A stretch of DNA of 64,000 bases from Streptomyces sp. SID12488. Lineage in GTDB: Bacteria; Actinomycetota; Actinomycetes; Streptomycetales; Streptomycetaceae. The DNA is taken from contig NZ_JAAGLT010000006.1 in NCBI RefSeq assembly GCF_010548275.1, forward strand, positions 186,001 through 250,000. The letters are read 5' to 3'. Position numbers and translations under genes: made by a program. Of this stretch, positions 25,900 through 33,191 are shown in pieces; positions within the stretch are counted from its first letter, which is position 1, and the number at the start of each line of letters is the position of its first letter. The notes under the pieces are model-generated. The model was not told the DNA's origin. It did not search any database and saw only the letters and a list, made by a program, of their open reading frames with translations.

Positions 25900-28599
25900 G
25901 TGCGACGCACCCGCAGCAGAACCACAGCCGGCGCCACCGCCGTCACCGCCCTCGCCGCCCTGCTCGCCGTACCCGCCACCGGCGGCACGGCCCGCGCGGC
26001 GGAACCCGAACAGCTCACCATCGATCTCGGCACCGACACCGGCGCCTTCCACGGCGGCGCCTCCGGCTCGCTCTACGGCGTCTACGGCGACGGCGTGCCC
26101 AGCCGCAACATCCTGGAGGGCATGCACGTCCGTACGGTGTCGACGAAGGCGCAGGACGGGCCCCAGCACCCGGGCGCGGACGCCCTGGAGATGCTGCCGC
26201 CGTTCGTGGACTCGGGCGGCAAGGACGTCTACGTCTACATGACCGACATCTACCGCGGTTTCCCCTACCAGTGGCCGGGTTCGGACGGTCCGGCGCGGCT
26301 CGCCGACTTCAAGGAGAAGATCAGGAAGCAGGTCCAGCAGGTCCTGACCCTGGACAACACGTACAAGGACCATGTCGTCTACGTCCCCTTCAACGAGCCC
26401 GAAGGGAACATGTTCGGCACCGGCGAGTGGAGCTACAACAAGGTCTCCTGGCTGAACGACCCGCAGTACTACTTCTCGGCCTGGAAGGAGGTCTACCACC
26501 TCATCAAGGGCCTCGACCCGGACGCCCGTATCGCGGGCCCCAACACCAGCGTCCTCTACGACCAGGTCAGGGGTTTCCTGCAGTACGCCAAGGCCAATGA
26601 CGTCGTGCCGGACGTGATGACCTGGCACGAGCTGTCGTCGCCCGCCGCGGTCCGCACCAACGTGGCGAAGTACCGGCAGATGGAGAAGGACGTCGGGGTC
26701 GGCCCGCTGCCGGTCAACGTGAACGAGTACGGCCACAACTACCACCTCTCCGTGCCCGGTCAGGTCGTGCAGTGGGTCTCCGCGATCGAGGAGTCGAAGA
26801 TCGACGCGGACCTCGCGTACTGGAACATCGACGGCAACCTCAACGACTCGGCGGTGGAGGCCAACAAGGGCAACGGCCAGTGGTGGCTGTTCAACGCCTA
26901 CGGGCAGATGTCCGGTCACACGGTCGAGGTGACCGCCCCGCGTCCCAACCAGCAGTACACCCTCCAGGGCGTCGCCACCCTCGACGAGGACAAGAAGCAG
27001 TCCCGGGCGATCTTCGGCGGCAAGGGCGGTGACGCGGACGTCGTCTTCCGGAACATCGACCCCGCGCTGTTCGGCAAGGCCGTGCACGCCACCGTGCAGG
27101 AGATCCCCTGGACCGGGCAGGTCGGCGACTCGGCCCAGCCTCTGCGACTGGCCGACCGGGAGCTGGCGGTCGGTGCGGACGGCGCCGTCACCCTGCCCAT
27201 GACGGGCATGAACGAGATGTCCGCCTACCAGATCATCCTCTCCCCCGGCGGCCACGGCGCGTTGCCGGCCGAGCCCTCGGTGAGCTGGCGCAGGACGTAC
27301 GAGGCGGAGAACGCCACCTACACGGGCGGCGGTTACTCGAAGAACGGCCCCGAGGGCACGCCCTCCAACGTCGGCGGGTTCGCCACCTCGGGGACCTACA
27401 ACGTCGGCGGCCTGCGCACCGGTTCGGACGGGGTCCTCGGCTTCGACGTGGACGTCCCGCAGGACGGCACGTACGACCTGAGCGTGTTCGCCAACTCCTA
27501 CAACCTGTACGACCTGGTGAAGGAGCAGGGCCCCACCAACGTCTTTCTGCGTGTCGACGGCGCCGATCCGCAGGAACTCAGCCTGCCGCTCGGTTACAAG
27601 TGGGTGGTCTGGGGCCACACCGACACCACGGTGAAGCTCACCGCCGGAAAGCACCGCATCACACTGGCCGCCAAGGACCCCGACCTGGGTGTCACCAAGG
27701 GCGACGCCATCATCGACAAGGTCGACCTGTCACTGAGGGACGCGCACGTGACGGCACCGGCGGTCTACGAGGCCGAGTACGCCACCCTCGCCGGGACGCG
27801 GCCCGTCTACACCCGCCCCGGCGCCTCGGGTCCCGGCGCGGTGCCGCTGGCCAAGGGTGACTCCGCGACCTTCTGGGTCCACTCCCCCGCCGACGGCGAA
27901 TCAACCGTGTACGTCGACCACTTGGGCGGCGGCCGGGCCAGTCTCTCCCTCAACGGCGAGAAACTCGACGTACCCAAGGCCGGGGGTGACAGGAAGGGCA
28001 GCGACCGGGTGCGGGTGTTCCTGTCCGGCGGCATCAACAAGATCACCGTCACCGGTGTCTCACGAACGCTGCTCCTCGACCGGCTGCGGGTCACCCGGTC
28101 CAGCGGCACCCTGACGACCAAGGTCTACCAGGCGGAGGACGGCCGGCTGACCGGCGCCGCCAAGGTGACCGACGCCTACACCTTCGCCTCGGGCGGCAGG
28201 GCGGTCACCGACATCGGCGACGGCCGGGCCAACGCCCTCACCGTCGACGTCGTCGCCGACAGAGCAGGTAGGCACGCCGTGACCATCCGCTACTCCAACG
28301 CCGAACAGCCGCCCGCCACGCACTACAACCCCGACCCGATCGCCCGGCACGCCGACCTTTCCGTCAATGGCGGACCGGCCCGCCGGGTGCTGTTCCCGAC
28401 GACCTTCCACTTCAACAACTTCTGGGAACTGACCGTCCCCCTCACCCTGAAGAAGGGCACCAACCGGCTCACCTTCACCGCCGAGGAACTGCCCGACTTC
28501 AACGGCGACACCTACAACCAGTACGACCAGCGATCCCCGTACGCACCGGTCATCGACCGCGTTGCCGTCACTCCCCTCGCGGAGATGCGGCCGGCATGA
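25900..28599 (+). CDS. secreted clan GH-A glycoside hydrolase with CBM35-like modules
   Basis: An 899-residue secreted enzyme. GTG start at 25900 with GGAG six bases upstream; signal peptide to about residue 33 (ARA|AEPEQ). The TIM-barrel has an acid/base Glu166 in PFNEPEGNMFG and a nucleophile Glu276 in VNEYGHNY, the clan GH-A pattern (resembling GH39 or related families). Carbohydrate-binding CBM35-like modules begin near residues 467 (YEAENATYTGG), 622 (VYEAEYATLAG) and 741 (VYQAEDGRLTG). It probably attacks a plant or fungal polysaccharide outside the cell; arabinogalactan or xylan side chains are possible, but the substrate is not determined. Control by the divergent LacI protein is very likely. 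Confidence 0.85.
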   Translation: MRRTRSRTTAGATAVTALAALLAVPATGGTARAAEPEQLTIDLGTDTGAFHGGASGSLYGVYGDGVPSRNILEGMHVRTVSTKAQDGPQHPGADALEMLPPFVDSGGKDVYVYMTDIYRGFPYQWPGSDGPARLADFKEKIRKQVQQVLTLDNTYKDHVVYVPFNEPEGNMFGTGEWSYNKVSWLNDPQYYFSAWKEVYHLIKGLDPDARIAGPNTSVLYDQVRGFLQYAKANDVVPDVMTWHELSSPAAVRTNVAKYRQMEKDVGVGPLPVNVNEYGHNYHLSVPGQVVQWVSAIEESKIDADLAYWNIDGNLNDSAVEANKGNGQWWLFNAYGQMSGHTVEVTAPRPNQQYTLQGVATLDEDKKQSRAIFGGKGGDADVVFRNIDPALFGKAVHATVQEIPWTGQVGDSAQPLRLADRELAVGADGAVTLPMTGMNEMSAYQIILSPGGHGALPAEPSVSWRRTYEAENATYTGGGYSKNGPEGTPSNVGGFATSGTYNVGGLRTGSDGVLGFDVDVPQDGTYDLSVFANSYNLYDLVKEQGPTNVFLRVDGADPQELSLPLGYKWVVWGHTDTTVKLTAGKHRITLAAKDPDLGVTKGDAIIDKVDLSLRDAHVTAPAVYEAEYATLAGTRPVYTRPGASGPGAVPLAKGDSATFWVHSPADGESTVYVDHLGGGRASLSLNGEKLDVPKAGGDRKGSDRVRVFLSGGINKITVTGVSRTLLLDRLRVTRSSGTLTTKVYQAEDGRLTGAAKVTDAYTFASGGRAVTDIGDGRANALTVDVVADRAGRHAVTIRYSNAEQPPATHYNPDPIARHADLSVNGGPARRVLFPTTFHFNNFWELTVPLTLKKGTNRLTFTAEELPDFNGDTYNQYDQRSPYAPVIDRVAVTPLAEMRPA

Positions 28600-28605
28600 C
28601 AGCCC

Positions 28606-28631
28606 GGCCCGGGCCTTCCTCGGCCCGGGCC
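28606..28631 (+). terminator. hairpin terminator after the glycoside hydrolase gene
   Basis: Two copies of the self-complementary GGCCCGGGCC (28606-28615, 28622-28631) separated by six bases form a strong hairpin 7 bases past the stop codon. There is no T tract. Confidence 0.75.
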
Positions 28632-28744
28632 CTCTGCCGTCAGCGAATCTGCTGCGGGCCGAGAAACCGGCCGCCCGCGTCGAGTCGGACCGAGAGTGGG
28701 AAGCGCGGAGCCATCCGCCGCACGAGATCCACGACCCACCACCC

Positions 28745-28780
28745 ACGACTCAACGACTCGACGACTCGACGACTCGACGA
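28745..28780 (+). repeat. tandem 8-bp repeat in the clpP3 leader
   Basis: The unit ACGACTCG (first copy ACGACTCA) is repeated four times at 28745-28776 and runs into ACGAGGAG, the ribosome site of the clpP gene at 28790. Copy number could vary by slippage and change spacing between promoter and gene, but not the coding frame. Confidence 0.85.
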
Positions 28781-28789
28781 GGAGCCCCG

Positions 28790-29446
28790 ATGTCCCTGCT
28801 CACCTCCGCCGGTCCCTGGCCGGCGCTGCTGCCCCGAGCCGAGGAGGGCGAGACCCCGCCCTCCCGGTTCGACGACCATCTCGCCGCCCAACTGCTCGGC
28901 CAGCGCATCGTGTTCCTCGGTACGCAGGTCGACGAGGTGTCGGCGAACCGGATCTGCGCCCAGCTGCTCCTGCTGTCCGCGGAGGACCCGCGCACCGACA
29001 TCAGCCTGTACATCAACAGCCCCGGCGGCTCGGTGACGGCGGGCCTCGCCATCTACGACACCATGCAGCTGATCCCGAACGACGTGTCCACGCTCACCAT
29101 GGGATTCGCGGCCAGCATGGGCCAGTTCCTGCTCAGCGTGGGCACGCCGGGCAAGCGGTACGCGCTGCCGAACGCGCGGATCATGATGCACCAGCCCTCG
29201 GCCGGCATCGGCGGCACCACCTCCGACATCGAGATCCAGGCGGAGAACCTGGAGTTCACGAAGCGGACCGTCGAGCGGATCACCGCCCAGCACACCGGTC
29301 AGAGCGAGGAAACCATCTCGCGGGACGGCGACCGCGACCGCTGGTTCACGGCTGAACAGGCCAAGGAGTACGGCATGGTTGACCAGGTCGTCGGCTCGCT
29401 GGCCGACGTACGCCCCGCCGCCTCACGACGACGGATGGGGCTCTGA
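28790..29446 (+). CDS. clpP3: ClpP-family serine protease (ClpP3-like)
   Basis: A 218-residue ClpP subunit with GAGGAG upstream of the ATG. The catalytic triad is complete: Ser109 in FAASMGQF, His134 in IMMHQPSAG and Asp179 in SRDGDRD. Relative to housekeeping ClpP it carries a longer N-terminal tail (about 25 residues before [18 protein letters not shown]). The next clpP gene follows after one base. In Streptomyces lividans the clpP3-clpP4 operon is silent unless clpP1/P2 fail and is switched on by PopR; a PopR-like gene lies just downstream here. It would form a mixed barrel with the ClpP4-like subunit and work with a Clp ATPase. Confidence 0.92.
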   Translation: MSLLTSAGPWPALLPRAEEGETPPSRFDDHLAAQLLGQRIVFLGTQVDEVSANRICAQLLLLSAEDPRTDISLYINSPGGSVTAGLAIYDTMQLIPNDVSTLTMGFAASMGQFLLSVGTPGKRYALPNARIMMHQPSAGIGGTTSDIEIQAENLEFTKRTVERITAQHTGQSEETISRDGDRDRWFTAEQAKEYGMVDQVVGSLADVRPAASRRRMGL

Positions 29447-29447
29447 C

Positions 29448-30050
29448 ATGGGGACTTACACGATTCCGAACGTCGTCGAGCGCACCCCGCAGGGCGAGCG
29501 GTCGTACGACGTGTTCAGCCGGCTGCTGTCCGAGCGGATCATCTTCCTCGGCACCGAGATCGACGACGGGGTGGCCAACGTCGTGATCGCGCAACTCCTG
29601 CATCTGGAGTCGTCGTCACCGGAGCAGGAGATCGCGATCTACATCAACTCGCCCGGCGGCTCGTTCACTTCGCTCATGGCGATCTACGACACCATGACCT
29701 ACGTACAGGCGCCGATCTCGACGTTCTGCGTCGGCCAGGCGGCCTCGACGGCGGCGGTGCTGCTGGCCGGGGGTGATCCCGGGCGCCGGTTCGTCCTCGA
29801 ACACGCGCGGGTGCTGCTGGGCCAGCCGGCGAGCAGCGGTCACCGGGGCATGGTCTCGGACCTGGCCGTCCAGGCCAGGGAGATGGTCCGCATCCGCGCG
29901 CAGGTCGAGGAGGTGCTCTCCCGCCACACGCACCACGACGTGACGACACTGCGCGCGGACATGGACCGCGACAAGGTGTTCACCGCCGCGGAGGCGGTGG
30001 CGTACGGCCTGGCCGACGAGGTGGTGAGCCGACGCCTCACCGGCGTGTGA
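29448..30050 (+). CDS. clpP4: ClpP-family subunit (ClpP4-like), catalytic His replaced
   Basis: A 200-residue ClpP subunit starting one base after the clpP3 stop. Ser100 ([10 protein letters not shown]) and the Asp171 position (LRADMDRD) are kept, but the motif that holds the catalytic His in ClpP, normally xxHQP, reads [10 protein letters not shown], giving Gly125 where His is expected. The rest of the fold ([27 protein letters not shown]) is intact, so it is probably a structural or specificity subunit in a mixed ClpP3-ClpP4 tetradecamer rather than a peptidase by itself. The reading GTG CTG CTG GGC CAG CCG at this point is unambiguous in the given sequence. Confidence 0.9.
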   Translation: MGTYTIPNVVERTPQGERSYDVFSRLLSERIIFLGTEIDDGVANVVIAQLLHLESSSPEQEIAIYINSPGGSFTSLMAIYDTMTYVQAPISTFCVGQAASTAAVLLAGGDPGRRFVLEHARVLLGQPASSGHRGMVSDLAVQAREMVRIRAQVEEVLSRHTHHDVTTLRADMDRDKVFTAAEAVAYGLADEVVSRRLTGV

Positions 30051-30069
30051 CAGGCCCGGATCCGGCCTG
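30051..30069. terminator. short bidirectional hairpin between clpP4 and the PopR-like gene
   Basis: CAGGCC (30051-30056) and GGCCTG (30064-30069) flank CGGATCC. It fills the whole space between the two convergent stop codons. Confidence 0.5.
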
Positions 30070-30477
30070 CTAGGCGACCAGGCAGAGCCCGTTGTACGGC
30101 GCGGAGGTCGTCGTACGCGCGCGGGTACGGCTTCGGGCGTGCCGCGTCAGCTCGCTCTGAGCCAGGGACAGCAGGTCTCCCAGGCCCAGGCCGAGTGCCC
30201 CGGCGGCTGCCGCGAGGACCTCCGAGGAGGCTTCCTTGCGGCCCCGCTCCAGCTCGGACAGGTACGGCATGGAGATCCTGGCCGAGTCCGCCACATCCTT
30301 GAGGGTGCGTTCCTGGGCGAGCCGTTCGCGGCGCAGGACGTCGCCGACCAGGTCGCGGAAGAGCGGTTCCCTGGGCGCGGGCCGCTCCGGGGTCACCGGG
30401 ACGGCGGGAGCCGGTGCGGGCGCGGTCCTGGGACGCAGCGGGATCACGCGGGCCTCGTTGGGCGCTTGATTGCTCAC
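30070..30477 (-). CDS. popR: XRE-type transcriptional activator, PopR/ClgR-like
   Basis: A 135-residue DNA-binding protein. After a Pro/Ala-rich N-terminus comes an HTH_3 domain (residues about 40-105): FRDLVGDVLRRERLAQERTL, then SARISMPYLSELERGRKEAS. The position beside clpP3-clpP4 and the domain type fit PopR, the activator of that operon, and its relative ClgR. The C-terminus ends in NGLCLVA, a hydrophobic tail ending in LVA like an SsrA-type degron, in keeping with the known control of PopR and ClgR by ClpP degradation through C-terminal alanine residues. The symbol rests on context and tail, not on alignment. Confidence 0.75.
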   Translation of the reverse strand: MSNQAPNEARVIPLRPRTAPAPAPAVPVTPERPAPREPLFRDLVGDVLRRERLAQERTLKDVADSARISMPYLSELERGRKEASSEVLAAAAGALGLGLGDLLSLAQSELTRHARSRTRARTTTSAPYNGLCLVA

Positions 30478-30521
30478 CCCCTCAGCCTAAAAGCCGTCGC
30501 TTCGGAGGGAAGGGGTCGGCA

Positions 30522-30556
30522 TTCTGCCCTGGGTGGAATCACCACAGCAGGCAGAA
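30522..30556. promoter_or_regulatory. widely spaced inverted repeat TTCTGCC / GGCAGAA
   Basis: TTCTGCC at 30522-30528 and GGCAGAA at 30550-30556 face each other across 21 bases, between the divergent PopR-like and methyltransferase genes. The half sites equal those I remember for the PopR activator site (TCTGCC, three bases, GGCAGA), though the spacing differs. A single TCTGCC half site also lies upstream of clpP3 at 28633-28638. Confidence 0.45.
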
Positions 30557-30582
30557 CAGAGTGAACAGTTCGAGGGGCGAAC

Positions 30583-31359
30583 ATGCTGCGTGACACATTC
30601 GACGAGGCGGCGGAACTGTACGACCGGGCCCGCCCCCGCTATCCCCGGGCCCTGGTGGACGACCTGGCCCGCGCGGCCGGCCTCGGCCCGGGCAGCCGCG
30701 TCCTGGAGATCGCCCCGGGTACGGGCCAGCTCAGCGTCCCGCTGGCCGCAACGGGATGCCGGCTCACGGCCGTCGAGCTGGGCCCGTCCCTCGCGGCCGT
30801 GACCCGGCACAACCTGCGGGCGTTTCCGTCGGCGGAGGTGACGGTCGCCGACTTCGAGCACTGGCCGCTGCCGCCCGAACCGTTCGATCTGGCCGCCTGC
30901 GCGACCGCGTTCCACTGGCTCGACCCGGCGGTACGGCTGCCCAGGATCGCTCAGGCACTCCGGCCGGGCGGGCTGCTCGCGCTCGTCACCACGCACCATG
31001 TCAAGGGCGGTACCGTCGACTTCTTCGAACGCGTACAACGGTGCTACGAGCAGTGGGACCCGGCCACGCCGCCCAGACTGCGGCACGTCGACGAGGCCGA
31101 CACGTCGACGGACACCGGGGAGTTGGACCGGTCCGAGCACTTCGACGGGGTCACGGTCCGGCGCCATGCCCAGGACATCGCGTACTCCGTCGACGAGTAC
31201 ATCGACGTCCTGCTCACCTACTCCAACCACCGCGCGCTGGACGCACCCTCGCGCCACGGCCTGCTCACCGGCATCCGGGACCTGATCGAGACGCGGTACG
31301 ACGGCCGGATCACCAAGCGCTACCTGTATGAGCTGATCATGGCCACTCGGGTCCCCTGA
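30583..31359 (+). CDS. class I SAM-dependent methyltransferase
   Basis: A 258-residue methyltransferase starting at ATG 30583 with GAGGGG upstream. Motif I reads VLEIAPGTGQLSVPLAATG, motif II the acidic VELGPSLAAV, and the post-I block FDLAACATAFHWLDPAVRLP followed by ALRPGGLLALV is typical of small-molecule methyltransferases related to the ubiE/MenG-like type-11 group. The RPRYP entry segment (YDRARPRYPRALVDDL) is common in actinobacterial members. Substrate unknown. It is divergent from the PopR-like gene and shares its upstream region. Confidence 0.88.
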   Translation: MLRDTFDEAAELYDRARPRYPRALVDDLARAAGLGPGSRVLEIAPGTGQLSVPLAATGCRLTAVELGPSLAAVTRHNLRAFPSAEVTVADFEHWPLPPEPFDLAACATAFHWLDPAVRLPRIAQALRPGGLLALVTTHHVKGGTVDFFERVQRCYEQWDPATPPRLRHVDEADTSTDTGELDRSEHFDGVTVRRHAQDIAYSVDEYIDVLLTYSNHRALDAPSRHGLLTGIRDLIETRYDGRITKRYLYELIMATRVP

Positions 31360-31550
31360 GCCGGTCACAAAGCTCTCCCCGCCGACATCACTACGCTGAT
31401 CATCGGAGCAGAGTAGACAGCAGTTGTCCCATGGTATCTACGTCAGCACCGCGACCGGCCCCTCGATCCTTACCGCCAGGTCAGCCCCTGCGGTCGGCGG
31501 GCTTTCCGCACCTCGCGTCCACCGATCTCTTGCAGAGAGCAATATTTGTT

Positions 31551-31575
31551 GCATGGCCCGAGCCGGACCGGGTAC
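31551..31575 (+). promoter_or_regulatory. probable SigB-type promoter of the sigma factor gene
   Basis: GCAT (31551-31554), 15 bases, then GGGTAC (31570-31575) fits the Streptomyces SigB consensus GNNT-N14-16-GGGTA(C/T). It lies about 76 bases upstream of a SigB-family gene, suggesting autoregulation. No gene is seen in 31360-31651; three partial copies of GTAGCTC at about 31605-31623 also occur there. Confidence 0.6.
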
Positions 31576-31651
31576 ACGCAGTCAGGAACCGTTCCATCGT
31601 CCGTAGCTCGTAGCTCGCAGCTCAATTTTTTCGTGGGAGAGGTAACAGGTA

Positions 31652-32536
31652 ATGGACACCGCCATGATCCGGTCGAAGGCAGAGGTCGCAGTGGACACCG
31701 CCGGAGCCAGGACGGGTGACGCCCTGCCCGGAATCCTGGAACCGCGAAAGGTGGCCCCTCGTGACGCGCGGGAGCTGTCCCGCCAGTTCTTCAGGCGTAT
31801 GAACGAACTCGAAGAGGGCACGCACGAGCACCAGTACGCGCGCAACACCCTCATTGAGATGAACATGTCGCTCGTGCGATTCGCCGCGGGGCGTTTCCGG
31901 GGTCGCGGCGACGACATGGAGGACATCGTCCAGGTCGGGATGATCGGCCTGATCAAGGCCATCGACCGGTTCGAGCTGTCCCGCGAGGTGGAGTTCACGT
32001 CGTTCGCGGTACCGTACATCGTCGGGGAGATCAAGCGGTTCTTCCGCGACACGACATGGGCCGTGCACGTCCCGCGCCGCCTCCAGGAGCTGCGCGTCGA
32101 GCTGGCCAAGGCCCGCGAGGAACTGTCGAGCAGGCTGGACCGCGATCCGACGGTCGCCGAACTCGCCACGCTGATGAACCTGTCCGAGCAACAGGTGGTC
32201 GAGGGCCAGATCGCCTCCAACGGTTACAACTCCGCCTCCCTCGACGCCGCGTTGACCGGTGACGGGGCCGACGACGGCGAGGCTGTGCTGGCCGACTTCA
32301 TCGGGGTCGAGGAGCACGGGATGCGGCTGGTCGAGGACTTCCAGTCGCTCGCGCCGCTGCTCGCCGAACTCAGCGACCGGGACCGGGAGATCATCCATCT
32401 GCGCTTCGTCGAGGAATCGACCCAGGCGGAGATCGGTGAGCTGCTCGGCTGCTCGCAGATGCATGTCTCGCGCCTGATCAAGCGCATCATCACGCAGCTG
32501 CGCGAGGGCATGCTCGGCGAGCTGGACTACGCCTGA
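31652..32536 (+). CDS. SigB/SigF/SigG-family RNA polymerase sigma factor
   Basis: A 294-residue stress-type sigma factor. Region 2 reads YARNTLIEMNMSLVRFAAGR and DMEDIVQVGMIGLIKAIDRF; region 3 DPTVAELATLMNLSEQQVVE; region 4 LSDRDREIIHLRFVEESTQA with the HTH at IGELLGCSQMHVSRLIKRI. ATG 31652 has GAGAGG nine to ten bases upstream. Such factors in Streptomyces control osmotic and oxidative stress and differentiation, and are held by HATPase anti-sigma factors. A HATPase gene lies convergently just downstream, a possible partner. A SigB-type promoter upstream suggests a feedback loop. Confidence 0.93.
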   Translation: MDTAMIRSKAEVAVDTAGARTGDALPGILEPRKVAPRDARELSRQFFRRMNELEEGTHEHQYARNTLIEMNMSLVRFAAGRFRGRGDDMEDIVQVGMIGLIKAIDRFELSREVEFTSFAVPYIVGEIKRFFRDTTWAVHVPRRLQELRVELAKAREELSSRLDRDPTVAELATLMNLSEQQVVEGQIASNGYNSASLDAALTGDGADDGEAVLADFIGVEEHGMRLVEDFQSLAPLLAELSDRDREIIHLRFVEESTQAEIGELLGCSQMHVSRLIKRIITQLREGMLGELDYA

Positions 32537-32546
32537 CCCGCCGGTT

Positions 32547-32609
32547 GACCGGACCGACCGGTGGGCCGAGACCAGTAGGTCTGGTCTCGGCCCACCGGTC
32601 GGTCCGGTC
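32547..32609. terminator. very long bidirectional terminator (29-bp perfect stem)
   Basis: Arm 32547-32575 is exactly complementary to 32581-32609, with the 5-base loop TAGGT. It lies between the convergent sigma factor gene and HATPase gene, 10 and 14 bases from their stop codons, and should stop transcription from both sides. Confidence 0.88.
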
Positions 32610-32623
32610 ACTGGCCTCTCCGG

Positions 32624-33085
32624 TCACCGGCCGGTCCGGTTGAGCGGCAGCACGGCCCGGACGTACTTGCCGACCGGCACCCGGCGGGCGGTCACCTCCG
32701 ACGCGAGTGCGTGAACGATCTCCAGTCCGTGCCGCCCGATCCGTTCCGGGTCCCGGGGGTAGCGCAGGGGCAGCGCGGCACTGCTGTCGTACACGGACAC
32801 CGTCACCGAGGTGTCCGAGCCCTCCAGATCGAGGACGTACGGGCCGTGACTGTGCCGGTCCGCGTTGGTCACCAACTCGCTCACCACCAGAACCAGTTCA
32901 CCGTCGACACGCTGGTCCGTCGGAGCGCACAGGTCCTTTCGCAGTTGCTCGATGAAGTTCTCGGCGAAGGCTCGTGCCTCCGCGATGCAGCCCGGCTCGC
33001 CGGTGAAGTGCGTCGCGCGGCGCAACGGTTCGGCGGGGACACCGAAACCAGTCGGCATCACTGCTCCGCCCAGATGTTCGATCAT
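32624..33085 (-). CDS. HATPase-domain protein (RsbW-like anti-sigma/serine kinase family)
   Basis: A 153-residue ATP-binding protein of the RsbW/SpoIIAB type widespread in Streptomyces. The N-box reads VLVVSELVTNADRHS and the ATP-lid/G1 region DSSAALPLRYPRDPERIGRH followed by GLEIVHALAS. Two starts are possible: ATG 33085 with GGAGAG six bases upstream and ATG 33058 with GGAG five bases upstream. It may hold a SigB-type sigma factor inactive, and the sigma gene opposite it is an obvious candidate, but the two are convergent and such proteins are numerous, so the pairing is a guess. Confidence 0.85.
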   Translation of the reverse strand: MIEHLGGAVMPTGFGVPAEPLRRATHFTGEPGCIAEARAFAENFIEQLRKDLCAPTDQRVDGELVLVVSELVTNADRHSHGPYVLDLEGSDTSVTVSVYDSSAALPLRYPRDPERIGRHGLEIVHALASEVTARRVPVGKYVRAVLPLNRTGR

Positions 33086-33191
33086 GTGGTGCTCTCCGGG
33101 TGCGCCGGGGTCCGGCCGGACCCGGTCGCACCACTGCTCGTACCCCGAGCCGCGCTCCGCAGTCCCCTGCCCCCCGCGCCTCCCCCGGACC

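Noticed and set aside
25897..27654. 585-codon minus-strand frame opposite the glycoside hydrolase
   Set aside because: Shadow of the hydrolase gene, made of Val/Asp/Gly/Arg repeats without family motifs.
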